Shown here: piece after piece, positions 37,822 to 46,624 of the stretch
How positions within the stretch are numbered: the first letter of the stretch is position 1
Layout: every line of letters starts with the position of its first letter
From: Henriciella sp.
GTDB lineage: Bacteria > Pseudomonadota > Alphaproteobacteria > Caulobacterales > Hyphomonadaceae
Assembly: GCA_012960415.1 (NCBI GenBank)
Contig: DUBH01000082.1
Location: forward strand, 1,173-52,971
Direction of reading: 5' to 3'
Length of the DNA stretch: 51,799 bases
Notes under the pieces: generated by a model
What the model saw: only the letters and a program-made list of their open reading frames with translations
Told to the model about the DNA's origin: nothing
The model's database searches: none
Program-made: the position numbers and the translations under genes

Positions 37822-39259
37822 CATTGGGGACGCCTTCGTTCGGCAAGTCTTCCGGCTCGTCGATCCTTATGCCCTTGGCATGGTCCGGGCCGTAGCGCAT
37901 CACGAACAGGATGAGGAGCACTGGCGGAATCGTATATAGCGCAGTGACCGTGAAGAAGCCTGCCCAACCGATCGATTCTGACAGCGGACCTGACGTCGTG
38001 GTCGCGGCGAGCTTGCAGAAAAATGAATAGGCCGAGCTGAGCAGGGCGTACTGGGTCGCCGCAAACTTACGATCAGCCAGCGATGACATATAAGCGATAA
38101 AGACCGAGCCGACGAAACCGGCTGCCAGATTGTCCGCAACGATGACGCCCATCAGCGCCCAGACTGTTGGTGTATGGACGACGGCACCGGGCGGGGGTTC
38201 GACGCCTTGCGAGACAGCATTTGCAACGATGTCGAGATTTGGCCCGGCAGCGACGGCTAGCGCGGCAAATGCGCCGTTGGTCAGCAGGGTGATTACGCCG
38301 CCAGCGATCATCGCACGCATGAGATTGTAGCGCACAGCAACGAAGCCACCGACGAACCCGCCGACAATAATCGGCCACGGGCCGAGGATGCCCTGGATCC
38401 AGCCGACGGTCTCACGGCTATAACCAAGGTCGACATAGAATGGGCTCGCCATAACGCCCATGGTGAAGTCGCTGATACGATAGAGCGTGACGATGCCAGC
38501 GACCGGGATGGCCCAGATGCCGAACTTCCGTACGAGCTGCCAGAACGGTTCGATTACCGCATCTTTCACCTTGCCGGCGAAGGACTTGCTCTCTTCGGCA
38601 AAGCGTTCAATCCGGTCTGGCTCAGAGATGACGAATATGACGATGGCCCCGATCACCAGCATGATCACAGCCATCAGCGCATAAGCAAAATGCCAGCTGG
38701 TGGCCCCGGCGATCACCATCCCCATGCCTGAAAACATGATCGCGAAGCGGTAACCGAGATTATAGATGGCGGCCATGTTGGCCTGCTCTTCATTCGGTGC
38801 AGACTCGATGCGCCATGCGTCTACCGCGATATCGAGCGTTGCGCCCGAGAAGGCGAGGACAAGCGCACCGATCACGACCGGCGTCAGAGCGATGGCTGGG
38901 TCACTGGAGCTGATCAGGAAGAGACCGAGCGACGTTCCGCAAATGGCGAGGATCATCCAGCCACGCCGCTGCCCGAGCCAACCTGTGAGAAAGGGCAGCT
39001 TGATCCTGTCGACGGCGGGCGCCCACAGGAACTTCAGCGAGTAGGCAAATGAAACGGCATAGAGCCCACCAATCGAAGCGCGGTCGATCCCGGATTCCCT
39101 CAGCCAGAATGACAGCTTGGAGAAAACCATCATCAGGGGCAGGCCTGAAGCGAAGCCCAAGACAAGCATGAATGCGATGGTTGGTTTCAGGTAACTCTTG
39201 AAGGCGCTCGATAGCGTCTCGCGTTGGTTTGGTGCCCCAGACTGCGTCGTGTTGCTCAT
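37793..39259 (-). CDS. ampG: AmpG-type muropeptide MFS transporter
   Basis: Inner-membrane permease importing anhydro-muropeptides for peptidoglycan recycling. 488 residues from ATG 39259 (MSNTTQSGAPNQRETL); the longer frame upstream is in the kinase gene. Twelve to fourteen helices. AmpG-like marks are FASGLPLMMVFSKLSFWLRE near the start, SFAYSLKFLWAPAVDRIKLP, then GATLDIAVDAWRIES and FTMGVMASPFYVDLGYS. The start overlaps the stop of the kinase gene by four bases (ATGA), so it is translationally coupled to it. I recall a close ampG/shkA neighbourhood in Caulobacter, which fits. The 3' end overlaps the maeB terminator. Confidence 0.85.
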   Translation of the reverse strand: MSNTTQSGAPNQRETLSSAFKSYLKPTIAFMLVLGFASGLPLMMVFSKLSFWLRESGIDRASIGGLYAVSFAYSLKFLWAPAVDRIKLPFLTGWLGQRRGWMILAICGTSLGLFLISSSDPAIALTPVVIGALVLAFSGATLDIAVDAWRIESAPNEEQANMAAIYNLGYRFAIMFSGMGMVIAGATSWHFAYALMAVIMLVIGAIVIFVISEPDRIERFAEESKSFAGKVKDAVIEPFWQLVRKFGIWAIPVAGIVTLYRISDFTMGVMASPFYVDLGYSRETVGWIQGILGPWPIIVGGFVGGFVAVRYNLMRAMIAGGVITLLTNGAFAALAVAAGPNLDIVANAVSQGVEPPPGAVVHTPTVWALMGVIVADNLAAGFVGSVFIAYMSSLADRKFAATQYALLSSAYSFFCKLAATTTSGPLSESIGWAGFFTVTALYTIPPVLLILFVMRYGPDHAKGIRIDEPEDLPNEGVPNEKGPTPAKS

Positions 39260-40728
39260 GCGGCGCCTTGCCGGCGCGCGGTCCAGTCCGTGGCGAGACG
39301 GCGGAGGGCTTCGGCATCGAGCGGCTTGGCGGCAACGCCATCGGCGCCGCACTTGCGCGCCCGGCGCTCGATTTCAGGGTTAATTTCTGCAGAGATCGCA
39401 ATGATCGGCATGGTCTGTCCGGCCTCTCTAAGGGCTTTCATTGCTTCATAGCCGTCCATGATCGGCATGCGCAAATCCATAAATACCAGGGCAGGCGCAA
39501 TTGTTTCGGCAACGTCAACGGCTTCACGCCCGGTTGAAGCGACTGTGACGCTGAATCCTGCCGATTCCAAGGCACGCCGTGCAATCAGCGCGTTGACCGG
39601 ATTGTCGTCAGCGATGAGGACGCGGCCATCGGCCGATGCGGCGACTTCTTCCTCTCCGCCCTTGCCGCCTTTTGACACCAGCAGGATACGTTCGACGAGG
39701 GATGAGTCGCGAAGCGGACGCACGAGCCAGCCAGTAACGCCCATCTTGTGGAACCGGCTGAGAAGGCCGCGATCGGCTGGGCGCACCACGACAAGCACTG
39801 GCGCCACGGAAGTCAGCGCCTTCAGACTGCGTTCGGGAAGCTCTGCAGCAGCAATGATGAGTGTTGGCTGGGCGCGGCGCGCTTCCTCGGCTGTATGAAC
39901 CAGTGAGACACGCGCTTCGTGTTCATCCAGCGCGCCCCACGCCGACAGGGACGTGGAAGGCGGAAGACCGGCAAAGGCGACGTGAATGCCGGCGAGCCTG
40001 TCTGAGCGGATCGTGTCTGCGTCTTCGATGATGTCAGCGGGTGCGTCCGCGCGAAAACAGGTGCCGTGACCTGGCGCGCTTTGCAGGGTGATCGAGCCGC
40101 CCATGGCTTCGCTGAGACGTTTGACGATAGCGAGGCCGAGCCCGACACCGCCATCCTTGCGGGCATCATCGGCAGAAGTCTGCCGGAAAGCATCGAACAG
40201 GCGGGTCTGGTCTGCCGCGGCGATGCCCGGGCCCGTGTCGCGGACATTGAAGATGAGTTTGCCGTGCCGATAGTCCATATCGACCAGCACGCCGCCGCTT
40301 TCGGTGAATTTGAGCGCGTTGCCGACAAGGTTGAACAGGATCTGGCGCAGCTTGCCTGCGTCAGCCTTCATACGAGCGGGCACGCCGGGCCGGCAAAGAA
40401 CGCCGAGGTCGAGACCCGCTGCATGGGCGCGCGGCGACAGAAGCTCTGTAACTTCACGGGCAAGATCGCGCACGCAGAAGACTTCTGGCTCAAGCTCCGG
40501 CGCCGCGGTGTCGAGGCGGGCATAGTCGAGAATGTTGTTGAGCAGATCGAGAAGACGTGAGCCGGACGCGCGGATCGCTTCGGCATACTCTTTCTGCGCC
40601 GGATCGAGCTCTGTTTCCAGAAGCAGCGACACCGTGCCGAGAATGCCGTTCAGGGGCGTGCGAATTTCGTGGCTGGTCGTTGCCAGAAAGGCCTGCTCGG
40701 CCGATGGGGCGTCATTCTTCTCTGTCAT
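39256..40728 (-). CDS. Sensor-less hybrid histidine kinase, ShkA-like
   Basis: 490 residues from ATG 40728, which has GGAG eight bases upstream. There is no sensor or membrane region: phospho-acceptor His20 lies in TTSHEIRTPLNG. The ATPase has NLVGNALKFTE (about 133-143), RDTGPGIAAAD and GGVGLGLAIVKRLSEAMGG. Residues about 246-352 are a receiver-like domain without an acceptor Asp, containing WLVRPLR (334-340). Residues 368-485 are a true receiver with ADDN and Asp418 (FMDLRMPIMDG). The order DHp-CA-pseudoreceiver-receiver is that of Caulobacter ShkA, where c-di-GMP binds the pseudoreceiver. The arginine and proline positions I recall for that site (R320, P338, R340 here) fit, but its Tyr is Trp334. 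Confidence 0.85.
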   Translation of the reverse strand: MTEKNDAPSAEQAFLATTSHEIRTPLNGILGTVSLLLETELDPAQKEYAEAIRASGSRLLDLLNNILDYARLDTAAPELEPEVFCVRDLAREVTELLSPRAHAAGLDLGVLCRPGVPARMKADAGKLRQILFNLVGNALKFTESGGVLVDMDYRHGKLIFNVRDTGPGIAAADQTRLFDAFRQTSADDARKDGGVGLGLAIVKRLSEAMGGSITLQSAPGHGTCFRADAPADIIEDADTIRSDRLAGIHVAFAGLPPSTSLSAWGALDEHEARVSLVHTAEEARRAQPTLIIAAAELPERSLKALTSVAPVLVVVRPADRGLLSRFHKMGVTGWLVRPLRDSSLVERILLVSKGGKGGEEEVAASADGRVLIADDNPVNALIARRALESAGFSVTVASTGREAVDVAETIAPALVFMDLRMPIMDGYEAMKALREAGQTMPIIAISAEINPEIERRARKCGADGVAAKPLDAEALRRLATDWTARRQGAA

Positions 40729-40780
40729 GGCGGTAACTCCTACCGCCAAAGATTGAGCAATGACTTAACTGGCAAGGCGC

Positions 40781-42331
40781 CTAGTGGGCGAGTGAACGGG
40801 CATTGCCAACCGTCTCACCTTCGGGCGGGCGGCGGCGATAGGACAGCGCTTCAGCGACATGGAGACGCCGCACCCCGCCTGCGCCGTCAAGGTCTGCAAT
40901 CGTGCGGGCGACCTTAAGCACCCTGTGATAGGCACGCGCCGACAGGGCGAGCTTTGCGGCCGCGTCCGCAAGCAGGGCATTGGCCGCTTCATCCGGTGAC
41001 GCGATGTCCGTCAGGCTGCGCGTCGGGGCGTCGGCGTTGATGGGGCGGCGGCCATCGCTTGCGCCCAGTTTCTCGAACCGGTCGGTCTGGATATCGCGCG
41101 CCTGCTGCACGCGCGCAGACGCCTCAGCGGTGCCTTCGGTCGGGGCGGGCAGGGTGAGGTCGATCGCGGTCACGGGCGGGGTGTCGAAGAACAGGTCAAT
41201 CCGGTCAAAGAAAGGCCCGGAGATGCGGGACTGGTACTGGCGTGCGCAGGCAGGTCCGCGCCTGCAGGCGCCGTCACCCGGCCCACCTCCGCAGCGGCAG
41301 GGGTTCATGGCCGCAACAAGCTGGAAGCGGGCCGGGTATCTCACATGGCGGTTGGCGCGGGAAATCACGACCGCGCCTTCTTCCAGCGGCTGGCGAAGGC
41401 TGTCGAGAACCTGGGCCGGAAACTCCGGCAGCTCATCCAGAAACAGCACGCCGTGATGGGCGAGAGAAACTTCGCCCGGCCTTGCCTTGATGCCGCCGCC
41501 CACAAGGGCTGCCATGGAGGCTGAATGATGAGGCGCGCGGAAGGGGCGCTGGCGCGAAAGCTTGCCGCGCTCCAGCATGCCAGCAACCGACTGGATCTGA
41601 GAAACCTCCAGCAACTCAGTCGCCGAAAGCGGCGGCAGCAGACCGGGGAGCCGCTGGGCCAGCATCGACTTGCCTGAGCCAGGCGGCCCGCAGAAGAGCA
41701 GATTGTGCCCACCTGCTGCGGCAATCTCCAGCACGCGCTTTGCGCCGTCCTGACCCTTCACGTCGGCAAGGTCCGGCACGGCCTGCGGCGGCGCAAGCTC
41801 TCCAGCGACAGGTGCGGGCAGGCTGATCCGGCCAGCAAAATGATTGATCATGGCGATGAGGCTCGGCACGGCCAGTGTCCCCTCACCAGCCCAAGCCGCT
41901 TCAGGGCCGCAGACTTCCGGGCAGATGAGCCGCAGATCCATTGCCTGGGCGGCCATGGCGGCTGGCAGGACGCCGAGCGTTGGTCCCAGCGCGCCGTCCA
42001 GCGACAGCTCTCCAATCGCGGCATGCCCATCCAGCGCATCCGGCGCAATGACGCCCATGGCGGCCAGCATGGCGAGCGCGATGGCAAGGTCATAATGGCT
42101 GCCTTCCTTGGGAAGGTCAGCGGGCGCCAGATTGACGGTGATCCGCTTGGGCGGCGTGGCGAGGCCTATGGCGGAAAAGGCGGCGCGCACGCGCTCCTTG
42201 CTCTCGCCGACGGCCTTGTCCGGCAGGCCGACGATTGTGAAAAACGGATTGCCTGAACTGATCTGGACCTGAACGTCGACAGGCTTGGCCTCGATACCCT
42301 CGAAGGCAAAAGTCGTGACGCGGCAGACCAT
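40781..42331 (-). CDS. comM: YifB/ComM-family Mg-chelatase-like AAA+ ATPase
   Basis: 516 residues. N-terminal Lon-like/chelatase-associated domain (about 1-170: FEGIEAKPVDVQVQISSGNP and VGLPDKAVGESKERVRAAFS), then an AAA+ core with Walker A FCGPPGSGKSMLAQRLPGLL and Walker B HHGVLFLDELPEF. The C-terminal lid ends with RAYHRVLKVARTIADLDGAG. ComM is a hexameric helicase promoting branch migration during natural transformation; in non-competent bacteria its role is unclear. A ComM-like protein near gshB and the yraN/rsmI group is usual in proteobacteria. A GxCxxG-like Cys motif at NPCRCGGGPGDGACRRGPAC may bind metal. Confidence 0.93.
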   Translation of the reverse strand: MVCRVTTFAFEGIEAKPVDVQVQISSGNPFFTIVGLPDKAVGESKERVRAAFSAIGLATPPKRITVNLAPADLPKEGSHYDLAIALAMLAAMGVIAPDALDGHAAIGELSLDGALGPTLGVLPAAMAAQAMDLRLICPEVCGPEAAWAGEGTLAVPSLIAMINHFAGRISLPAPVAGELAPPQAVPDLADVKGQDGAKRVLEIAAAGGHNLLFCGPPGSGKSMLAQRLPGLLPPLSATELLEVSQIQSVAGMLERGKLSRQRPFRAPHHSASMAALVGGGIKARPGEVSLAHHGVLFLDELPEFPAQVLDSLRQPLEEGAVVISRANRHVRYPARFQLVAAMNPCRCGGGPGDGACRRGPACARQYQSRISGPFFDRIDLFFDTPPVTAIDLTLPAPTEGTAEASARVQQARDIQTDRFEKLGASDGRRPINADAPTRSLTDIASPDEAANALLADAAAKLALSARAYHRVLKVARTIADLDGAGGVRRLHVAEALSYRRRPPEGETVGNARSLAH

Positions 42332-42417
42332 GGCGATATCCTTTCGCTATCCGGCCTAGCATGAGACACGGAACAAAGAAAGAACAATATCGCCCGAAGG
42401 TTTAAGTTCGTGAAGGC

Positions 42418-42834
42418 CTAGTCGAGACGAATGATGTCGTCATCGTCCTCAGTGTTGACTTCACGCGGCTCCGTACGGCTGCGGTTTGCAATGTCCGTCG
42501 CCGGATTGTTGAGGCCGGGCACAGCCACTTCAGGAACATCCGCCAGAGTGCTCGAAGCAGAACCAGCCGGCATCGGGATATCATTGGTGGGCGCGGGCGC
42601 ATCCGGTGTGCGGAGATTGAAACCACCGGACGCTTGCGGGGCAGGCGCGACTTCACCGCCGGGAATGCGCAGATTGAAGCGCGAGCGGCTGGACGTGTTT
42701 GCGGCAGGCGTCTCAACGGCTGCTGGCGCGGCAGTCTCAGCGGAGACATTTTCCGGTTCAGCAGGCACCTGCTCTGAACAGGCAGTCCCTGCCAGAGCAA
42801 TCGCGAGGCCTGCGGCGAGCGAGAGAGCTTTCAT
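42418..42834 (-). CDS. Small lipoprotein with FNLR repeats
   Basis: 138 residues from ATG 42834, which has GGAG at good spacing; ATG 42840 is too close to that site. The lipobox is AGTAC with the Cys at about 19, followed by SEQVPAEPENVSAETAAPAA. The mature chain is Pro/Ala/Glu-rich and probably unstructured. Two short similar units, RFNLRIPGGE and GFNLRTPDAP, occur about 22 residues apart. It ends with an acidic EDDDDIIRLD. I do not recognise the family. It lies between comM and gshB, both on the same strand. Confidence 0.6.
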   Translation of the reverse strand: MKALSLAAGLAIALAGTACSEQVPAEPENVSAETAAPAAVETPAANTSSRSRFNLRIPGGEVAPAPQASGGFNLRTPDAPAPTNDIPMPAGSASSTLADVPEVAVPGLNNPATDIANRSRTEPREVNTEDDDDIIRLD

Positions 42835-42861
42835 ATTCATTTCTCCAGAGTGTGCACGACC

Positions 42862-43812
42862 TCAGGATTTGGCAACTCTATCTTGCACACAATCCCAGAA
42901 AATGGCCGCCGCATCGATGCCGGAAAAGCGTTTCAGCTCCTGTATGCCGGTCGGCGAGGTCACATTTACTTCGGTGAGCTTGTCGCCGATCACATCTATA
43001 CCGACAAAGAGCTGGTCGCGCCGGCGCAGTTCCGGGCCAATGATATCACAGATGCGCCGATCAATGTCAGAAAGCTCGGTCGGCTCTGCCGTCCCGCCAA
43101 CATGCATGTTGGAGCGGGTCTCGCCTTTTTTCGGGCGGCGATTGATCGCGCCGACCGCTTCACCATTCACGAGGATGACGCGCTTGTCGCCATTGCTGAC
43201 AGCCGGCAGGAAGGCCTGCGCAATCAATGGTTCGCGGGTGCGCTCCAGAAACATCTCCACCAGGGAGGAGAAGTTGCTGTCATCTTCCTTCATACGGAAG
43301 ACGCCCGCACCGCCATTTCCGTAGAGCGGCTTTATGATGATGTCGCGGTGGCGCTGGCGAAAAGCCTCGATGGCCTTCAGGTCGCGGGAGATCAGTGTGT
43401 CAGGAATGATCTCCGGGAAGAGAAGGGGAAAAAGCTTTTCCGGGCCAGAACGGACGAACTCCGGATCATTAAGAACCAGCGTCTGGCCTTTGAGAAGCTC
43501 AAGCAGGTGGCAGGCGGTGATATAGGACATGTCGAATGGTGGGTCCTGACGCATCAGGACGACATCGATATCGCTTGCCAGATCAAGCACCGTTTCATCG
43601 CCAAAGACGCCCGGTGTCTCCTTCACGCGCTGGACCGTTGCCGGACGCGCGCGTGCGAGCAGCCTGCCTGTGTCAAAGCTCAGATGCTGCGGGCCATAGA
43701 CAAAAAGCTTGTGGCCACGTGCCTGCGCTTCTTCAGCCAGGGCAAAGGTGGTGTCGGCGTTGATATTGACCTCTTCCAGCGGGTCCATCTGGATCGCGAT
43801 CCGCAAGCTCAT
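42862..43812 (-). CDS. gshB: Glutathione synthase
   Basis: ATP-grasp ligase joining gamma-glutamylcysteine and glycine. 316 residues, the normal bacterial size. It starts MSLRIAIQMDPLEEVNINAD, with the conserved DVVLMRQDPPFDMSYITACH motif near 85. The ATP-grasp core includes IIKPLYGNGGAGVFRMKEDD, AQAFLPAVSNGDKRVILVNG and NMHVGGTAEPTELSD, ending FVGIDVIGDKLTEVNVTSPT. Start ATG 43812. It is 28 bases upstream of the FNLR lipoprotein gene and may be co-transcribed with it and comM. Confidence 0.95.
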   Translation of the reverse strand: MSLRIAIQMDPLEEVNINADTTFALAEEAQARGHKLFVYGPQHLSFDTGRLLARARPATVQRVKETPGVFGDETVLDLASDIDVVLMRQDPPFDMSYITACHLLELLKGQTLVLNDPEFVRSGPEKLFPLLFPEIIPDTLISRDLKAIEAFRQRHRDIIIKPLYGNGGAGVFRMKEDDSNFSSLVEMFLERTREPLIAQAFLPAVSNGDKRVILVNGEAVGAINRRPKKGETRSNMHVGGTAEPTELSDIDRRICDIIGPELRRRDQLFVGIDVIGDKLTEVNVTSPTGIQELKRFSGIDAAAIFWDCVQDRVAKS

Positions 43813-43910
43813 GGCGCCTTGCCCTCCATCAAATCTCTTCTGTCTGGCTATATGAAGATGATTGCCTGCTTTGATAAGCGTCTAGCGGGCATTGCTTTGG
43901 CGGCAGGCAT

Positions 43911-43945
43911 AAAAAACGCCCCCTCCATAACGGAGAGGGCGCTTT
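43911..43945 (-). terminator. Rho-independent terminator of the fasciclin gene
   Basis: Stem CGCCCCCTCC (43917-43926) and GGAGAGGGCG (43932-43941) with loop ATAAC. On the minus strand it is followed by a T-run (six T). It lies 28 bases beyond the fasciclin stop. Confidence 0.88.
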
Positions 43946-43969
43946 CGCAATCCCTGGGAGGAAGGGGAT

Positions 43970-44476
43970 TTATTCTGGCAGGATGACGCCGTCGATGGCG
44001 TGGATAACACCGTTCGAGGTGTAAACGTCTGCCATGATGACTTCTGCACCGCCGACCGTGATCGTGCCGCCGGTGTTGACGACTTCGATGGTCTCGCCGC
44101 CAAGGGTTTCCACTTCGGTCGTGCCTTCAGCGATGTCCTTGGACTTGATCTTGCCGGCAACGACGTGGAGTTTAAGGATCGCCTGCAGCTGGTCGATGTT
44201 CTCGTCCATCAGCAGGGTCTCGACGGTGCCTTCTGGCAGCGCTGCGAACGCGTCGTTGGTTGGTGCGAAGACCGTGAATGGGCCGTCGCCTTGCAGCGCT
44301 TCGACCAGACCGGCTTCAGACACTGCGGTCACGAGGGTCGAAAAGTCTTCCTTGGAAGATGCCGTCTCGACGATGTCCTTCTTGTCGGACATTTCTGAAT
44401 GGTTGTGAGCGAAAGCAACGCCTGCGCCGCCAACAAAGAGAGCGGTGGCTGCGACGGATGCAAAGAATGTTTTCAT
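43970..44476 (-). CDS. Fasciclin (FAS1) domain secreted protein
   Basis: 168 residues from ATG 44476 (MKTFFASVAATALFVGGAGV), preceded by AAAGGAG. Signal peptide cleaved near AFA-HNHSE. One FAS1 domain covers about 40-168, with DFSTLVTAVSEAGLVEAL, GPFTVFAPTNDAFAALPEGT (H1 box), LKLHVVAGKI and the final VIHAIDGVILPE (H2 box). FAS1 proteins mediate adhesion or protein interaction at the surface. The 265-base upstream region has an A/T-rich patch near 44535-44570 that probably includes its promoter. Own terminator present. Confidence 0.92.
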   Translation of the reverse strand: MKTFFASVAATALFVGGAGVAFAHNHSEMSDKKDIVETASSKEDFSTLVTAVSEAGLVEALQGDGPFTVFAPTNDAFAALPEGTVETLLMDENIDQLQAILKLHVVAGKIKSKDIAEGTTEVETLGGETIEVVNTGGTITVGGAEVIMADVYTSNGVIHAIDGVILPE

Positions 44477-44741
44477 GGGAGGAGCTCCTTTAGGTTGTGG
44501 TGCTCTCTCTACGTTGCGCTTGCGCGGCTGGATTATTAAAATTTTTAAATAAATCAACCACTTAAAATTCGGACATACGCATGCCGATACTTTTGTTACG
44601 GTGCGCGTCGCCGCTTGGATCAACTTGTGATCACCGCGTCGCCAAGGCAGCGGGCTATAGGTGATTGGCTGTGCCCTGTTGGCCGGGCGCATGAGCTGGT
44701 CCATATTCCGGGGCAAGCAAAAGTCGAAATCGGACCCTTCC

Positions 44742-45551
44742 ATGATGAAAGCGTATTCCGCCCTCACTGGCCTCGCCCTTCTCGCTGCCTGCGCGCAGTC
44801 TCCACAGGCTGCTTCTCCGGGCGGCACGGTGACCAGTCCGGAAACGGGCGGAGACGGCTTTGCTGGGATCGTGGCTGAAACGAACGTCTTCGGCTCCCTC
44901 ACCTATCGCCAGCGTATTGCTCTTCCCCAGGATGCTGTTGCTCATCTCGTTGTGCGAGATCCGAATGCCGAAGGCGCGCCAGTTCTCGCGGAACGCAGCT
45001 TCGCCCTGAATGGCCGTCAGGTTCCTATCCCCTTCGAAATCGTCGTGCGCGACGGTGATGCCGAAGAAGACGCTCCGTCGCTGGATTTCAGTGCAGATAT
45101 CCGCACCGCTGATGGTGAAAGCTTATGGCAGACAGAAGCGGCGACCCGATTTGTCGCCGACGATGCGCGCAAGGACCTGGGCATGGTGCAGCTCTCTCCA
45201 GCCGGGGCAGGGCTTGTGACGCTGGATGATGTTGCCGGACGCGACTGGATGATCGCGCGCCTCAACGGAGAGCCGGTCATGACATCCGCGCCGATTGTTC
45301 TGCGCTTCGATGAGAAGGGGCAGATCAGCGGCAATGCGTCCTGCAACGCCTACACAGCAAGCGGTACGATCGAGGGCGGCATCCTCTCTATCGGTCCAAT
45401 TGCCCTCACGCGCAAAGCCTGCATGCCCGAAGTCATGGAGCAGGAAGCCTTCTTCCTCGACCTGATGGAGAATGTCTCACAGATGCAGATCGATGAGACC
45501 GGTCTTCTCACCATGACGTCGGACTGGGGCGAGACGCTGACGGCCCGCTAG
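44742..45551 (+). CDS. YbaY-META two-domain lipoprotein
   Basis: 269 residues from ATG 44742 (MMKAYSALTGLALLAACAQ), with lipobox LAAC. Two domains: a YbaY/YscW-like immunoglobulin-type domain (about 45-140), with LTYRQRIALPQDAVAHLVVR and GRQVPIPFEIVV; and a META domain (about 165-269), with WMIARLNGEPV, FDEKGQISGNASCNAYTA and LTRKACMPEVMEQEAFFLDL. The META cysteines in ASCNAY and KACMP are those usually disulfide-bonded. The pairing of YbaY and META domains occurs in proteobacterial lipoproteins linked to envelope stress. Function unknown. An in-frame extension upstream to 44661 lacks a signal and is unlikely. Weak ribosome site. Confidence 0.82.
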   Translation: MMKAYSALTGLALLAACAQSPQAASPGGTVTSPETGGDGFAGIVAETNVFGSLTYRQRIALPQDAVAHLVVRDPNAEGAPVLAERSFALNGRQVPIPFEIVVRDGDAEEDAPSLDFSADIRTADGESLWQTEAATRFVADDARKDLGMVQLSPAGAGLVTLDDVAGRDWMIARLNGEPVMTSAPIVLRFDEKGQISGNASCNAYTASGTIEGGILSIGPIALTRKACMPEVMEQEAFFLDLMENVSQMQIDETGLLTMTSDWGETLTAR

Positions 45552-45563
45552 GGACGCCGCCTT

Positions 45564-46199
45564 CTAGTAGACAGCACCGCCAAGCAGCTCGTCGTCAGGT
45601 GCACGAGTGACGGCACCTGCACGGCGAGGCGTCTCGCGCACGCGCACATAGGAGACGACCCGGTTCACGCCGCCGACGAGGCTCGCTTTCTCTGCGGCGG
45701 CCTCAAGCTCTGCGTCAGAGCGGGCGATGCCCATGAGATAGACCACGCCATTATAGGTCTCGACGTTGAAATTCACGCTCTTGATATCGCGCGCGGCGAT
45801 CAGGGAAGAGCGCACGCGAGCCGTGATGAGCTCATCTGAGGCATTGGCGAAAAAGCCCCCGGGCGCTTCGATCTGGATCTCATTCGCGACGTCGGTCACG
45901 CGGGTAGAGCTCCAGGCGATGTCTTCCGCCTTTACGCGCATCTCCGGGCTGGAGACGCGGCCTGAGAGTAGGGCGAGCCCGTTGGAGACCTCGACATCCA
46001 CCTCGCCATAGCCGCCTTCGCTGAGGAGCTTGGCCTTGATTTCATTCGACGCCGATGCGTCGTCGACCGCTTCGCCGACCGTGCGGTCCTGGACAGCGGC
46101 GACACCGACCGCACCTGCCGTGCCAACAGCGGCGGCAACGCAGCCGCCCAGCGCAAACGTGCTCAGAAGGAGCGGCGCCATGAGACGTGTGATAGCCAT
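45564..46199 (-). CDS. BON-domain outer-membrane lipoprotein (DolP/YraP-like)
   Basis: 211 residues from ATG 46199 (MAITRLMAPLLLSTFALGGC), preceded by AAGAGGCTCAC. Lipobox LGGC. Two BON domains: about 55-115 (IKAKLLSEGGYGEVDVEVSN, ALLSGRVSSPEMRVKAEDIA) and about 130-195 (ITARVRSSLIAARDIKSVNF, YLMGIARSDAELEAAAEKAS). E. coli DolP has this twin-BON layout and supports outer-membrane integrity and BAM function. It lies just after yraN on the same strand, as in the E. coli rsmI-lpoA-yraN-diaA-dolP group. Confidence 0.88.
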   Translation of the reverse strand: MAITRLMAPLLLSTFALGGCVAAAVGTAGAVGVAAVQDRTVGEAVDDASASNEIKAKLLSEGGYGEVDVEVSNGLALLSGRVSSPEMRVKAEDIAWSSTRVTDVANEIQIEAPGGFFANASDELITARVRSSLIAARDIKSVNFNVETYNGVVYLMGIARSDAELEAAAEKASLVGGVNRVVSYVRVRETPRRAGAVTRAPDDELLGGAVY

Positions 46200-46237
46200 G
46201 TGAGCCTCTTCGGTTCTTACTCTAGTTCGTAACTGCC

Positions 46238-46624
46238 CTAGCGTCCGCTTGGGGCGAAATCTGGGCGCCACTGGTCAGCCAGGTGCATGGGCCTGCGGCG
46301 CGGCTGGATCACCATCAGATCGAAGCGCCAGCTGAGCGCGCGAAGGTCAGGCCGCCGTGCAGTCCAGCTGTCAGCCGCGCGATTGATGCGTTTCCAGGAA
46401 GAAGCAGTGACCGCATTCGCGGCGGTTGTGAAGTCAGCGCGTGCCTTCACCTCGACAAAGGCGAGGACGCTGCCCCTGCGCGCAATCAGGTCAATTTCGC
46501 CGACAGGCAGGCGAACCCGCCTAGCGAGGATGCGGTAGCCCTTCAGGCAAAGCCAGAGCGCGGCCAGCGTTTCGGCGCGGCGCCCGCGCGTTTCTGCTGC
46601 CTGGCGTCGTCCCTTCCTAGCCAT
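46238..46624 (-). CDS. yraN: YraN/UPF0102 family endonuclease-like protein
   Basis: 128 residues. Family core: LCLKGYRILARRVRLPVGEI followed by DLIARRGSVLAFVEVKARAD, in which Glu of GEIDLI, Asp and the ExK pair form the PD-(D/E)XK-like site; a RLRNR-like end is not present. YraN resembles Holliday-junction resolvases, but activity is unproved. ATG 46624 overlaps the end of rsmI by 8 bases, so the two are coupled. Confidence 0.9.
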   Translation of the reverse strand: MARKGRRQAAETRGRRAETLAALWLCLKGYRILARRVRLPVGEIDLIARRGSVLAFVEVKARADFTTAANAVTASSWKRINRAADSWTARRPDLRALSWRFDLMVIQPRRRPMHLADQWRPDFAPSGR

